Source: JAMXLO01 sp963812075
GTDB lineage: Bacteria; Pseudomonadota; Alphaproteobacteria; Acetobacterales; Acetobacteraceae
Assembly: GCA_963812075.1 (NCBI GenBank)
Contig: CAWETN010000009.1
Location: 124,001-188,000 of the forward strand
Reading direction: 5' to 3'
DNA length: 64,000 nucleotides
The notes below the pieces were generated by a model, which did no database searches, had not been told where the DNA came from, and saw nothing but the letters and a program-made list of their open reading frames with translations. A program made the position numbers and the translations under genes. Numbering within the stretch: position 1 is the first letter of the stretch; every line of letters begins with the position of its first letter. This document shows, piece by piece, positions 20,463 to 28,813 of this stretch.

Positions 20463-21345
20463 ATGAGCGCAACCTGTCGCCGGCCGGGCCCAGCAACGAC
20501 GAGCGTCGCGACGGCGCTCGGCTCGCCGCCGTTATCGCGCCAACCGGATCGTCAAGGCGCTGTGCGTCGCGGCGACGCTGATCGGCTTGATGTTCCTTGC
20601 CTCGATCCTGGTGACGCTGGTCTGGCGCGGTGCCAGCGGGCTGTCGGTTGCGGTGTTTACCCAGACCACGAGGCCGCCGGGATCGAACGGCGGCCTGCTC
20701 AACGCGATCGTCGGGACATTGATCCAGACCGGGCTCGGTACGCTGATCGGCACGCCGATCGGCCTGATGGTCGGCACCTATCTGGCGGAATACGGCCGCC
20801 GGTCGGCAATGGCGAACGCCGTGCGCTTCGTGTCGGACGTGCTGCTGTCGGCGCCGTCGATCCTGATCGGGCTGTTCATCTACCAGCTCTGCGTCGAGCC
20901 GTTCGGCGGCTTCTCCGGCATCGCCGGCTGCCTGGCGCTGGCGGTGATCGTCATTCCGATCGTCGTGCGTACTACCGAGGACATGCTGCAGCTGATCCCG
21001 CCCAGCCTGCGCGAGGCCGCGGTCGCACTCGGCGCGCCGAAGTGGAAGATGATCGTGCTGATCTGCTATCGCGCGGCGAAGGACGGCATCGTCACCGGCG
21101 TGCTGCTGGCGGTCGCGCGCATTGCCGGCGAGACGGCGCCGCTGCTGTTCACCAGCCTGGGCAACCTCAACTGGTCGCTCAGCCTGGCGCAGCCGATGTC
21201 GAGCCTGCCGGTCACCATCTACCAGTATGCCGGTTCGGCGTTCGAGGACTGGGTGCAGCTGGCCTGGGTCGGCGCGCTGCTGATCACCGTCGGCGTGCTG
21301 GCGACCAACATACTGGCGCGATTTGCCTTGCGTGGCGGGAGATGA
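20463..21345 (+). CDS. pstA: Phosphate ABC transporter permease PstA (frameshifted near the N-terminus)
   Basis: The second membrane subunit. From about 20530 on, the frame is intact and conserved: ANRIVKALCVAATLIGLMFL, GLLNAIVGTLIQTGLGTLIG, the EAA loop PPSLREAAVALGAPKWKMIV, and SLAQPMSSLPVTIYQYAGSA. The first 20 or so codons after the ATG at 20463 seem to need two small indels (around 20470 and 20526-20530) to join this core. The stop overlaps the pstB ATG. Confidence 0.83.
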
Positions 21346-22185
21346 CAGTGAGCACAGCAATGAGCCAATCGCAGGACAGGCAGGCGAGCTTCGGCGGCGT
21401 CCAGGCGCGCGCGACGAACGCCGCCATGAACGAGCCGCGCATTGCCATCAGCAACCTGGATTTCTTCTACGGTGCCAACCAGGCGCTGAAGAAGATCCGG
21501 CTGGACCTTCCCGACCGCCAGGTGACCGGCATGATCGGTCCGTCCGGCTGCGGTAAGTCCACGCTGCTGCGCGTGCTGAACCGGATGTACAGACCTGTAT
21601 CCCGGCCAGCGCGCCGTCGGCGAGGTGATGATGGACGGCGAAAACATCATCGATCCCTCGATCGATCTGAATGCGCTGCGCGCCCGTATCGGCATGGTGT
21701 TCCAGAAGCCGACGCCGTTCCCGATGACGATCTACGACAACATCGCGTTCGGCGTGAAACTGCACGAGAGGCTGTCGAAGTCCGAGATGGATGAAAGGGT
21801 GGAATGGTCGCTGACCCGCGGCGCATTGTGGGAGGAGGTGAAGGACCGGCTGCATACCTCTGCCATGGGCCTGTCCGGTGGCCAGCAGCAGCGGCTCTGC
21901 ATCGCGCGCACCATCGCGGTGCGGCCCGAGGTGATCCTGTTCGATGAGCCGACCAGCGCGCTCGACCCGATCAGCACGCTGAAGATCGAGGAACTGATCG
22001 ACGAGCTGAAGCACGACTTCACCATCGCGATCGTCACCCACAATATGCAGCAGGCGGCGCGCTGCGCCGATCAGGTGGCGTTCTTCTACCTGGGCGAGAT
22101 GGTGGAGGTGGCCCCCGCCGGACAGATGTTCACCGCCCCCCGCGAGCGCCGCACCCAGGAATACATCACCGGCCGGTTCGGCTGA
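21342..22185 (+). CDS. pstB: Phosphate ABC transporter ATPase PstB (one frame break)
   Basis: The ATP-hydrolysing subunit of the high-affinity phosphate importer. Walker A is GPSGCGKST (residues 66-74), the signature is LSGGQQQRLCIART, and Walker B is VILFDEPTSALDPIST, with the switch histidine in AIVTHNMQQA. One extra A at 21591 separates RVLNRMY from DLYPGQRAVGEV; removing it gives the usual sequence. The ATG at 21342 overlaps the pstA stop (ATGA). The roughly 30-residue N-terminal extension before the ABC domain is common in this family. Confidence 0.9.
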
Positions 22186-22196
22186 CGGAGGCAAAT

Positions 22197-22917
22197 ATGT
22201 CCGGAGTGCCGGAGCATCTCGTCAAGAGCTACGACCAGGAGTTGAAGAAGCTGCGCGGCATGATGACCCAGATGGGTGGCATCGTGGAGACGCAGGTGGC
22301 GCTCGCCGCCGACGCGATCATGCAGCGTGATGCCGCCTCTGCCACCCGCGCGGTGGAGGAGGACCCGAAGGTCGACGCGCTCGAGCGCGAGATCGAGACC
22401 TTCGTGATCCGCCTGCTGGCACTGCGCCAGCCGGTCGCCGGCGATCTGCGCCAGATCGTCGCGGCGCTGAAGATCACCGGCGACCTCGAGCGGATCGGCG
22501 ACTACGCCGCCAATGTCGCCAAGCGTTCGATCGTGCTGTCGCAGTTCTCGCTGCCGTATTCGCTGGCCGGGCTGGCGCATATGGCGCGGCTGGTGCAGGG
22601 CCAGCTGAAGTCGATCATCGACGCACTCGGCGACAACGACGCCGACAAGGCGGTCGAGGTCTGGCGATCCGACCAGGTGGTGGACGACATCTACAACGCG
22701 CTGTTCCGCGAGCTGATCACCTATATGATGGAAGACCCGCGCAACATCACGCCGTGCACGCACCTGCTGTTCATTGCCAAGAACCTGGAGACGGATCGGC
22801 GATCACGCCACCAACGTCGCCGAGAACCTCTATTACGCGGTGAAGGGCGAGTCGCTGCCCGACGCTCGGCCGAAGGGCGATACGTCGGCCTACGCCGTCA
22901 TCCGACCGAGAGAATGA
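22197..22917 (+). CDS. phoU: Phosphate signalling protein PhoU (one frame break)
   Basis: PhoU links PstSCAB to PhoR and holds the Pho regulon off in high phosphate. It shows two repeats of a three-helix bundle, each with the E/D-rich metal-binding helix: DLERIGDYAANVAKR in the first half and LERIGDHATNVAENLYY in the second. An extra A at 22791, directly after GAG, puts the second motif out of frame; without it the protein reads to the TGA at 22917 (about 239 residues). It lies between pstB (11 bases) and phoB (8 bases). Confidence 0.9.
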
Positions 22918-22925
22918 GGCACCAC

Positions 22926-23642
22926 ATGGCAGAAGGTGTTTCCAGCCTGGCGAAGCCGCTCGTGCTGGTAGTGGAGGACGAAGCGGCCCTGGCCACCATG
23001 CTGCGCTACAATCTGGAGAAGCAGGGCTATCGCGTCGAGGAGGCGGCCGACGGCCAGGAGGCGCTGACCCGGATCGCCGAGATGCAGCCGGATCTGGTGC
23101 TGCTCGACTGGATGCTGCCGCAGATGTCCGGCCTCGAAGTATGCCGCCAGCTCCGCCGCCGCTCGGCCACGCGCGATCTGCCGGTGATCATGGTCACCGC
23201 GCGCACCGAGGACCAGGACGCGGTGCGCGGGCTGAACACCGGGGCGGACGACTACATCGCCAAGCCGTTCTCGATGGAGGCGCTGCTGGCTCGGATGCGT
23301 GCCCTGCTGCGCCGGTCGAATTCGCTGCCGGTGAAGGGGCAGCTCGCGTTCCACGACATCACGATGGATCTCGCCGCACATCGCGTGCAGCGCAACGGCC
23401 GGCCGATCCATCTCGGCCCGACGGAGTTCCGCCTGCTCGAGTTCTTCATGCAGCATCCTCGCCGGGTATTCTCGCGGGAGGAGTTGCTGGACGCGGTGTG
23501 GGGCCAGGACATCCATGTCGAGCCGCGCACCGTGGACGTGCACATCCGCCGGCTGCGCAAGTCGATCAACGCGGAGGGCGACCTCGACATCGTGCGTACC
23601 GTCCGCGCCGCCGGCTACGCGCTGGATACCGAGCCGGTCTAG
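22926..23642 (+). CDS. phoB: Phosphate regulon response regulator PhoB
   Basis: An OmpR-family transcription factor of 238 residues. The receiver domain has the acidic pair Glu17/Asp18, the phosphoacceptor Asp61 (LVLLDWMLPQMSG), and the conserved T and K in MVTARTEDQ and YIAKPF. The C-terminal winged helix includes LGPTEFRLLEFFMQHPRRVFSREELL and VDVHIRRLRKSI. The gene is intact, in contrast to the five pst/phoU genes before it. The partner kinase gene phoR is not in this window. Confidence 0.95.
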   Translation: MAEGVSSLAKPLVLVVEDEAALATMLRYNLEKQGYRVEEAADGQEALTRIAEMQPDLVLLDWMLPQMSGLEVCRQLRRRSATRDLPVIMVTARTEDQDAVRGLNTGADDYIAKPFSMEALLARMRALLRRSNSLPVKGQLAFHDITMDLAAHRVQRNGRPIHLGPTEFRLLEFFMQHPRRVFSREELLDAVWGQDIHVEPRTVDVHIRRLRKSINAEGDLDIVRTVRAAGYALDTEPV

Positions 23643-23777
23643 TCGCCCTTCGCCGTCCTGTAGGCGGACACTGCGAAGATCCGCAGAGGGTCTGGCGCAT
23701 TCCTCGCGAGCCGTCTAAGAACTGTTGCGAAGTCGCCGGCGATTCGCCGCGCACCGTGGTTCATGCGAGGAGAGAAG

Positions 23778-24047
23778 ATGTCCAAGGCCTTCATCGCCCA
23801 GGTACTGCAGGACTCGGCCGAACTTACCGGCATCGCGGCGAACCGTGCGGCAGGCGACCTGATGCAGTCGATCGTCAAGGCGCTGAAGAAGGAGGGCAAG
23901 TTTACCCTGCCCAGCTTCGGCACCTTCACCGTGCGCAAGACCAGGGCACGCAAGGGGCTGAACCCGCGCACCGGTGAGGCGATCAAGGTGAAGGCCGGCA
24001 AGACGGTGCGCTTCAAGGCTTCGCCGTCGCTGAAGAAGTCCGTCTGA
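23778..24047 (+). CDS. HU-family DNA-binding protein
   Basis: An 89-residue nucleoid protein that starts MSKAFIAQVLQDSAELTG. It carries the HU signature PSFGTFTVRKTRARKGLNPRTG with the beta-ribbon arm. It ends ASPSLKKSV. The ATG at 23778 is preceded by AGGAGAGAAG. HU bends and compacts DNA; paralogue type (alpha, beta or IHF-like) is not clear. Confidence 0.93.
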   Translation: MSKAFIAQVLQDSAELTGIAANRAAGDLMQSIVKALKKEGKFTLPSFGTFTVRKTRARKGLNPRTGEAIKVKAGKTVRFKASPSLKKSV

Positions 24048-25439
24048 TCCGCCGCCTCGCGCCGTTCGCGGCGCGACCCGGCTTCGGCGTACTCGTCGTC
24101 GCGCTCGGTACGCTGGTCGTGCCGTTCGACTCGTCGGTCAACTTCGCCTTCCCGTTCATCACCCGTGCGTTCGGGCTGCCGATTCCGGCGATCCAGTGGG
24201 TGGTGATCGCCTACACGCTGACCTACGCCGCGCTGATGCTGGTGTTCGGCCGGGTCGGCGACATGCTGGGCTACCGCCGCGTTTTCCTCGCCGGCAGCCT
24301 GTGGAGCGCGGTCGCCTTCGTGCTGTGCGCACTGGCACCAAGCTACGGCGCGCTGCTGGCGGCGCGCGTGCTGCAGGGCGTCGGCGCGGCGCTGGTGCTG
24401 AGCTGTGGGCCCGCGCTCGCCACCAGCCTGCACGCCGAGACATCGCGCACGCGGGTTCTCGGCGTCTACACCATGGTGATCGGCCTGGGCGGCGCGCTCG
24501 GGCCGCTGATCGCAGGACTGCTGGTGCCGCTGATCGACTGGCCGGCGGTGTTCTGGTTCCGTGCGCCGCTCGCCCTGCTGGCGTTCCTGCTGGCCTGGCT
24601 GCTGCCGGCCGACGCGCGCCCCGCCCGCCGCGAACGCTTCGACGCCGCCGGCGGCGGCCTGCTCGTGCTGGCGATCAGCGCAATGCTGCTGGCGCTCAAT
24701 CAGCTTCAGTACAGCGGCGTGTGGGCGTCGCTCGCCGCCGTTGCCTGCGCCGCCGCGACCGCAGCGTTTGTGGCGCAGGAGCGGCGGGTCGCGCGGCCGA
24801 TCATCGACCTGCGGTTCTTCCGCGACCCCGACTTCTCGCTGCTGAACGCGGGGCACGCCGCGCTGAGCCTCGCCGGGTTCTCGGTCCTGCTGCTGGTGCC
24901 GTTCTACCTGAGCCGCTTCGGCGGGCTTTCGCCGCTCGCGACCGGCCTGCTGCTGGCATGTTCGCCGATCGGTACGGCGGTCGCCGCGCCGCTCGCCGCG
25001 CGCCTGGCGTTGCTTGTGCCGCCGCGGCGGCTGGCGTTGCTGGGGGCCGCCGCCATGGCGGTCGGGCAGGTCCTGATCGCCGGCGCCGATGCAACGCCCG
25101 ACCTGGCGGTCCTGGCCGCCGCGATGGTGCTGCAGGGCGTCGGCGTCGGGCCTGTTCCAGGTGGCGTATTTCGACATCGTCACCGCCTCGATCCCGCGCG
25201 CCGACCGCGGCGTCGCCGGCAGCCTCGTGATGATGACGCGCACCCTGGGCACGGTGACCGGCGCCACCGTGCTGATGCTGCTGTTCCAGACCTGGCGTGG
25301 CGCCGCGTCGGCCGACGGCATCGCCGAAGTGCCGGCTTTCCTCGCCGGCTTCGGCTTTACGTTCCGCGCCGCTGCCCTGCTGCCGACTGCCGTGGTGGTA
25401 CTGGGCCTGCTGCGCGGCTGGGGCTGGAAGCGCGCCTGA
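24044..25439 (+). CDS. DHA2-family MFS drug/proton antiporter (one frame break, start uncertain)
   Basis: A multidrug-type transporter of about 464 residues with up to 14 helices. The first helix contains VVALGTLVVPFDSSVNFAFP. Motif A is LVFGRVGDMLGYRRVFLAG and motif C is VIGLGGALGPLIAGLL. No ATG, GTG or TTG precedes the first helix in frame. The only near-cognate start is CTG at 24044, overlapping the HU stop (CTGA), while GTG at 24119 would cut through helix 1. At 25148-25150 one surplus G shifts the frame before LFQVAYFDIVTASIPRADRG, and the protein ends at 25439. Confidence 0.78.
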
Positions 25440-25445
25440 ACTGCC

Positions 25446-25751
25446 TCAATGCGTCCAGTTCTCGATCCGGCCGTAGCGGAAGTTGTCGGCGTAGGCCTTC
25501 GGCCGCACGCGCCGCTGCTGCGGCACTTCCAGATCGTAGGCGATGCCGTTGCGTTCGGCATACGCCACCGCCTCTTCGCGCGTGGCGAAGGTAAGCCGGA
25601 CCTGCGCCTGGGTATCGGCGCTGCCGATCCAGCCCATCAACGGATCGGGCCGGCGCGGCGAGGACTGCTCGAACTCCAGTACCCATTCGTGCGTCGCAGC
25701 CCAGCCGGACTGCATGGCGTTCTTCGGCGGCTGGTAGATGCGCGCGCGCAT
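25446..25751 (-). CDS. ETC complex I subunit, NDUFS4/AQDQ type
   Basis: A 101-residue accessory subunit of NADH:ubiquinone oxidoreductase, homologous to the mitochondrial 18-kDa subunit and characteristic of Alphaproteobacteria. Recognisable segments are RIYQPPKNAMQSGWAATHEWVLEFE, DPLMGWIGSADTQAQVRLTFATREEAVAYAE, and RVRPKAYADNFRYGR. It is monocistronic, just downstream of a tRNA gene on the same strand. Confidence 0.93.
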   Translation of the reverse strand: MRARIYQPPKNAMQSGWAATHEWVLEFEQSSPRRPDPLMGWIGSADTQAQVRLTFATREEAVAYAERNGIAYDLEVPQQRRVRPKAYADNFRYGRIENWTH

Positions 25752-25769
25752 GGGACCTCTCGTTCCGAC

Positions 25770-25847
25770 TGGTCGGGGCGGCGGGATTCGAACCCACGAC
25801 CTCCTGTACCCAAAACAGGCGCGCTGACCAGGCTGCGCCACGCCCCG
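25770..25847 (-). tRNA. tRNA-Pro (anticodon TGG)
   Basis: A 78-base gene including an encoded CCA end. The acceptor stem CGGGGCG pairs with CGCCCCG, followed by discriminator A and CCA. The anticodon stem CCTGT/ACAGG encloses TTTGGGT, giving anticodon TGG. The T arm contains GGTTCGAATCC. D-loop and variable loop lengths are normal. Confidence 0.96.
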
Positions 25848-25894
25848 CTGGCGGGGCGCAACCTAGGTGCGCCGCCACCCGCATGCAAGGCTGA

Positions 25895-26671
25895 TCAAGC
25901 CGCGCCGGAGGCCGCCTTCTTCGCCTCGTCGAGCAGCGCGGGCACGCCCTCGGTGATGGTGTGGATGCCGAGTACGCTGGTCAGCTGCAGCACCTCCATG
26001 ATCTCGGCCACTGTCGCGCCGTGGCCGAGAGCGTTGCGGATATGCGTGCGCAGGCCGGGCAGATAGAGATGCGTGGTCGCGGCATCGATCGCGATGTAGA
26101 TCAGCTCGCGGATCTTCGGCGCCAGCGTGCCATGCTTCCACGGCACCGACGACAGGCGCGAGTAGGCGTCGAAGAATTCCGGCGAATGCTGCAGCAACTG
26201 CTCCCACACCGGATTCCAGTAGCCGCGATTGTCGACGAATTCGCGCTTCAGCCGCTCCTGCTCCGCGCCCAGTGGGCCTTCCTTCACCTCGCTGCCGCGG
26301 CCCGACCTGCGCAGCTCGTCGATCAGGATCGGCAGGCCGGTGGACATCGTGTGGATGCCGAGTACCGAGACGATCTCCAGCACCTCCATCACCTCGTCGC
26401 GCGTCGCGCCCTGCTTCAGCGCATTGGCGATGTGCACGCGCGTGCCCGGATTGTAGAGATGCGTCGTGGAGGCATCGATCGCGACGTAGATCAGCTCCTT
26501 GATCTTCGGCGGCAGCGTGCCGTGCTTCCACGGCACCGACGAGAATGCGCTGTAGGCCTCGAAGAAATCCGGCGCCAGCTCGAGCACGCCGTCCCACAGC
26601 GCGCTCCAGTAGCCGCGATTGGCGATGAAGTCGTCCTTCAGCGCCTGTCGGCGTGGATCCAGGTCTGCCAT
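25895..26671 (-). CDS. Tandem carboxymuconolactone-decarboxylase-fold protein
   Basis: 258 residues consisting of two copies of the AhpD/CMD helical domain. Each copy contains NRGYW, a WKHGTL(P/A)PKI(K/R)ELIY(V/I)AIDA(S/A)TTHLY segment, and LG(I)HT near its end. Neither copy has the CxxC redox motif of AhpD, so peroxidase-linked disulfide chemistry is unlikely and the activity is unknown. The ATG at 26671 lies 7 bases after GGAGG. The two copies are still very similar, which argues for a fairly recent internal duplication or strong constraint. Confidence 0.88.
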   Translation of the reverse strand: MADLDPRRQALKDDFIANRGYWSALWDGVLELAPDFFEAYSAFSSVPWKHGTLPPKIKELIYVAIDASTTHLYNPGTRVHIANALKQGATRDEVMEVLEIVSVLGIHTMSTGLPILIDELRRSGRGSEVKEGPLGAEQERLKREFVDNRGYWNPVWEQLLQHSPEFFDAYSRLSSVPWKHGTLAPKIRELIYIAIDAATTHLYLPGLRTHIRNALGHGATVAEIMEVLQLTSVLGIHTITEGVPALLDEAKKAASGAA

Positions 26672-26728
26672 CGGCGTGCCTCCCAAAGACGCGGGAGCGT
26701 CGGAAGGAAGCCGCGTCGGGTCAAGCCA

Positions 26729-27235
26729 CTAGCGCGACCACACGACGATCGCCGCCAACAGCGTGGCGACATTGACCGCGAACGTCGCTGCCATGCCCGG
26801 CGCCCGCGTCGCCGGCCCCTGCAGGTAGCCCGCCCAGAACACCAGTCGCGCCACGGCGAAGGTAAGCCCTGTCGCGACGACATGACGCATCCATCCGGGT
26901 GCGACACCGGCCGCCAGGGCCAGCAGCGACGGCGCGAAGCCGGCAAGCTGCTCGACCGTGTTGGTCAGCACGCGCTGGTTGACCCTCAGCAGCCTGTCAT
27001 CGTTGCCGGCGAGCGGATCGACCGCGCCGCTGCGCGCGCGCTGCCGCATCTGCACCAGGACCATCGCGTTGAGCACGCAGGCCATCGGCAACAGTGCGGC
27101 GCATGCCAACGCGAGGCGTTGCGGCAACGTCGCCGCGTCGTCGACCGGCAACACCCGGGCAAGGCCCAGCCAGACCGCCGCGGCTGCGACCACCCCGAGC
27201 GGCCCGCCGATCATCGTCCAGCGGGACAGTCGCAC
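26729..27235 (-). CDS. MAPEG-family membrane protein
   Basis: A 168-residue integral membrane protein with about four hydrophobic helices (GPLGVVAAAAVWLGLARVL, LALACAALLPMACVLNAMVL, FAPSLLALAAGVAPGW, and the C-terminal AATFAVNVATLLAAIVVW). The NQRVLTNTVEQLAGF motif is typical of the MAPEG superfamily (glutathione/eicosanoid-type enzymes in eukaryotes). The bacterial role is unknown. Its start directly follows the accA stop, so the two are probably cotranscribed. Confidence 0.87.
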   Translation of the reverse strand: MRLSRWTMIGGPLGVVAAAAVWLGLARVLPVDDAATLPQRLALACAALLPMACVLNAMVLVQMRQRARSGAVDPLAGNDDRLLRVNQRVLTNTVEQLAGFAPSLLALAAGVAPGWMRHVVATGLTFAVARLVFWAGYLQGPATRAPGMAATFAVNVATLLAAIVVWSR

Positions 27236-28192
27236 CTATCCGAGTCCCTCACGCCCCGCGTTCAGGAACCGCTCGCGCCGCCGCGCCTTCAGTGTCGGCC
27301 CGTCCAGTCCGACCAGCGGCAGCAGCGCCTGGGCCACCGTGTCTCCCACCGCGGCGATGGTCGCCGCCGCGTCCCGCTGCGCGCCGCCCAATGGCTCGGG
27401 GATCACCACATCCACGAGGTCGAGCCGTTTCAGGTCCTCCGCGGTCAGCCGCAGCGCCTCGGCCGCCGCGGTCGCCTGCGCCGCATCGCGCCACAGGATC
27501 GAAGCGCAGCCTTCCGGCGAGATCACCGAATAGATCGCGTGCTCCAGCATCAGCACGCGGTCGCCGGCTGCCAGTGCGATCGCGCCACCCGACCCGCCTT
27601 CGCCGATGATGGTGGCGACCAGCGGCACCGGGGCCTCGAGGCAGGCCTCGATCGATCGCGCTATGGCCTCCGCCTGGCCGTGCGCCTCGGCGTCGATACC
27701 GGGAAATGCGCCCGAGGTGTCCACGAAGCTCAGCACCGGGAGACCGAACCGGCCGGCCAGCTCGATCAGCCGGCGTGCCTTGCGGTAGCCCTCGGGCCGC
27801 GCCATGCCGAAATTGTGCTTCACGCGGGTGTCGGTGTCGGACCCCTTCTCGGTTCCCAGCACCATCACCGACCGCCCGCGAAAGCGTCCCAGCCCGCCCA
27901 GTACCGCCGCATCGTCGGCGAAGGCGCGATCACCCGCCAGAGGCGTGAAGTCGCTGATCAGCGATGCGATGTAGTCCATCGCCTTGGGCCGGTCCGGATG
28001 CCGCGCCACCTGGGTCTTTTGCCAGGGTGTCAGCCTGGCATAGGTCGTGCGCAGCTGACGGTCGGCCACCGAGGTGAGGCGCGATACCTCCTCGGCGATG
28101 TTGAGGCCGTCGGGCTCCGACATGCGCCGGAGTTCCTCGATCTTCCCCTCCAGTTCGGCGATCGGTTTCTCGAAGTCGAGGTAGTGGCGCAT
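27236..28192 (-). CDS. accA: Acetyl-CoA carboxylase carboxyltransferase subunit alpha
   Basis: The alpha half of the carboxyltransferase that moves CO2 from biotin to acetyl-CoA, committing carbon to fatty acid synthesis. The product is 318 residues: MRHYLDFEKPIAELEGKIEEL at the start, then DRPKAMDYIASL, the crotonase-like core FGMARPEGYRKARRL, FVDTSGAFPGIDAEAHGQ, and GEGGSGGAIALAAGDRVLMLE. All parts are intact. The ATG at 28192 is preceded by a long inverted repeat. accD and the biotin subunits are not in the window. Confidence 0.96.
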   Translation of the reverse strand: MRHYLDFEKPIAELEGKIEELRRMSEPDGLNIAEEVSRLTSVADRQLRTTYARLTPWQKTQVARHPDRPKAMDYIASLISDFTPLAGDRAFADDAAVLGGLGRFRGRSVMVLGTEKGSDTDTRVKHNFGMARPEGYRKARRLIELAGRFGLPVLSFVDTSGAFPGIDAEAHGQAEAIARSIEACLEAPVPLVATIIGEGGSGGAIALAAGDRVLMLEHAIYSVISPEGCASILWRDAAQATAAAEALRLTAEDLKRLDLVDVVIPEPLGGAQRDAAATIAAVGDTVAQALLPLVGLDGPTLKARRRERFLNAGREGLG

Positions 28193-28196
28193 TGGG

Positions 28197-28236
28197 CGCG
28201 GCCTTTAGCACAATTCCCCCGCACCGAAAGGCCGCG
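28197..28236 (-). promoter_or_regulatory. Inverted repeat in the accA leader
   Basis: Perfect 10-base arms CGCGGCCTTT and AAAGGCCGCG (28197-28206 and 28227-28236) enclose 20 bases. The repeat ends four bases before the accA ATG. The loop holds GGGGGAA, the only Shine-Dalgarno-like sequence nearby. In the transcript this would be a strong hairpin against the start codon. A role in translation control is inference; the arms are exact. Confidence 0.55.
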
Positions 28237-28305
28237 TCCGGGCAACGTTGCAGAAGCGATAACATGGCCCATATGGGTGCCACTCCTGGCTAGGGGCCAT
28301 GCAAC

Positions 28306-28521
28306 ATGCGGCGTCTGCGCGATCTGGGAACCAATCGCTCCGCGGTCTCGGAGGTCGATCCCTACCACTACGTGCGCCAAGCCGATCTCGCCCTGCTTTA
28401 CGGCAGCCGGGAAGATGCGTTGGCGCTGATCTCCAAGGCCTATGTCGCCTTCGACCTCGTCCTGCTCGATGGCGACGTCGTCACGACCTGGGGCAGGGCG
28501 TGGCCGGGAAGAAGTAGCTGA
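28306..28521 (+). CDS. Small hypothetical protein
   Basis: A 71-codon frame starting MRRLRDLGTNRSAVSEVDPYHY and continuing RQADLALLYGSREDALALIS. The composition is balanced and predicted to be helical, unlike most antisense frames in this GC-rich DNA. Its last 40 bases overlap the convergent Xre gene. No family is recognised and there is no clear ribosome binding site, so it may not be expressed. Confidence 0.3.
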   Translation: MRRLRDLGTNRSAVSEVDPYHYVRQADLALLYGSREDALALISKAYVAFDLVLLDGDVVTTWGRAWPGRSS

Positions 28522-28695
28522 TCGCCACCAGGCTGTACAAGATGCTCCGACGGCACCCGCCCGGTGCCGCGCTCGTAGGCCCTGACCGTCGCCACGTCCA
28601 CGCCGAGAGATCTGGCCAGAACGTCCTCGGTCAGTCCCCAGCGCGCGACGTTTTCCCCTGATGCGGCGTCCGACATGGCGATCCAACGGTGTCAC
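28481..28695 (-). CDS. Xre-type HTH protein (two frame breaks)
   Basis: Reading across two one-base insertions gives MTPLDRHVGRRIRGKRRALG, LTEDVLARSLGVDVATVRAYERG and a tail LYSLVAISYFF. This is the order found in alphaproteobacterial Xre-like regulators (ring of R-x-R before the helix-turn-helix, then the E-x-L-x-x-L-S-x-FF tail). The breaks are an extra base in C4 at 28636-28639 and in AA at 28539-28540. The start is GTG at 28695 and the size about 70 residues, short for the family, so it may be a decayed gene. Confidence 0.6.
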
Positions 28696-28813
28696 ACCAC
28701 CCGTCGGCTGCTCTCGCCTTAAGGTCGGCGTTAAGCATGCGTAGTGCCCCGGCGAGTCTCATACCGCGGGAATTTTCCTTGCGCCAGAGAAGACTTCCGG
28801 ACCTTGGGATTGG

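Noticed and set aside
18464..22917. Programmed ribosomal frameshifting in the pst genes
   Set aside because: The sites share no slippery heptamer or downstream stimulator, and they are too many and too varied. Errors or decay fit better.
23639..25561. A 640-codon minus-strand frame opposite HU and the DHA2 pump
   Set aside because: Low-complexity Gln/Arg/Ala-rich sequence, a mirror of the transporter gene. No family sequence.
25961..28429. An 822-codon plus-strand frame through the CMD, MAPEG and accA genes
   Set aside because: It is opposite three well-identified genes and its translation has no domain.
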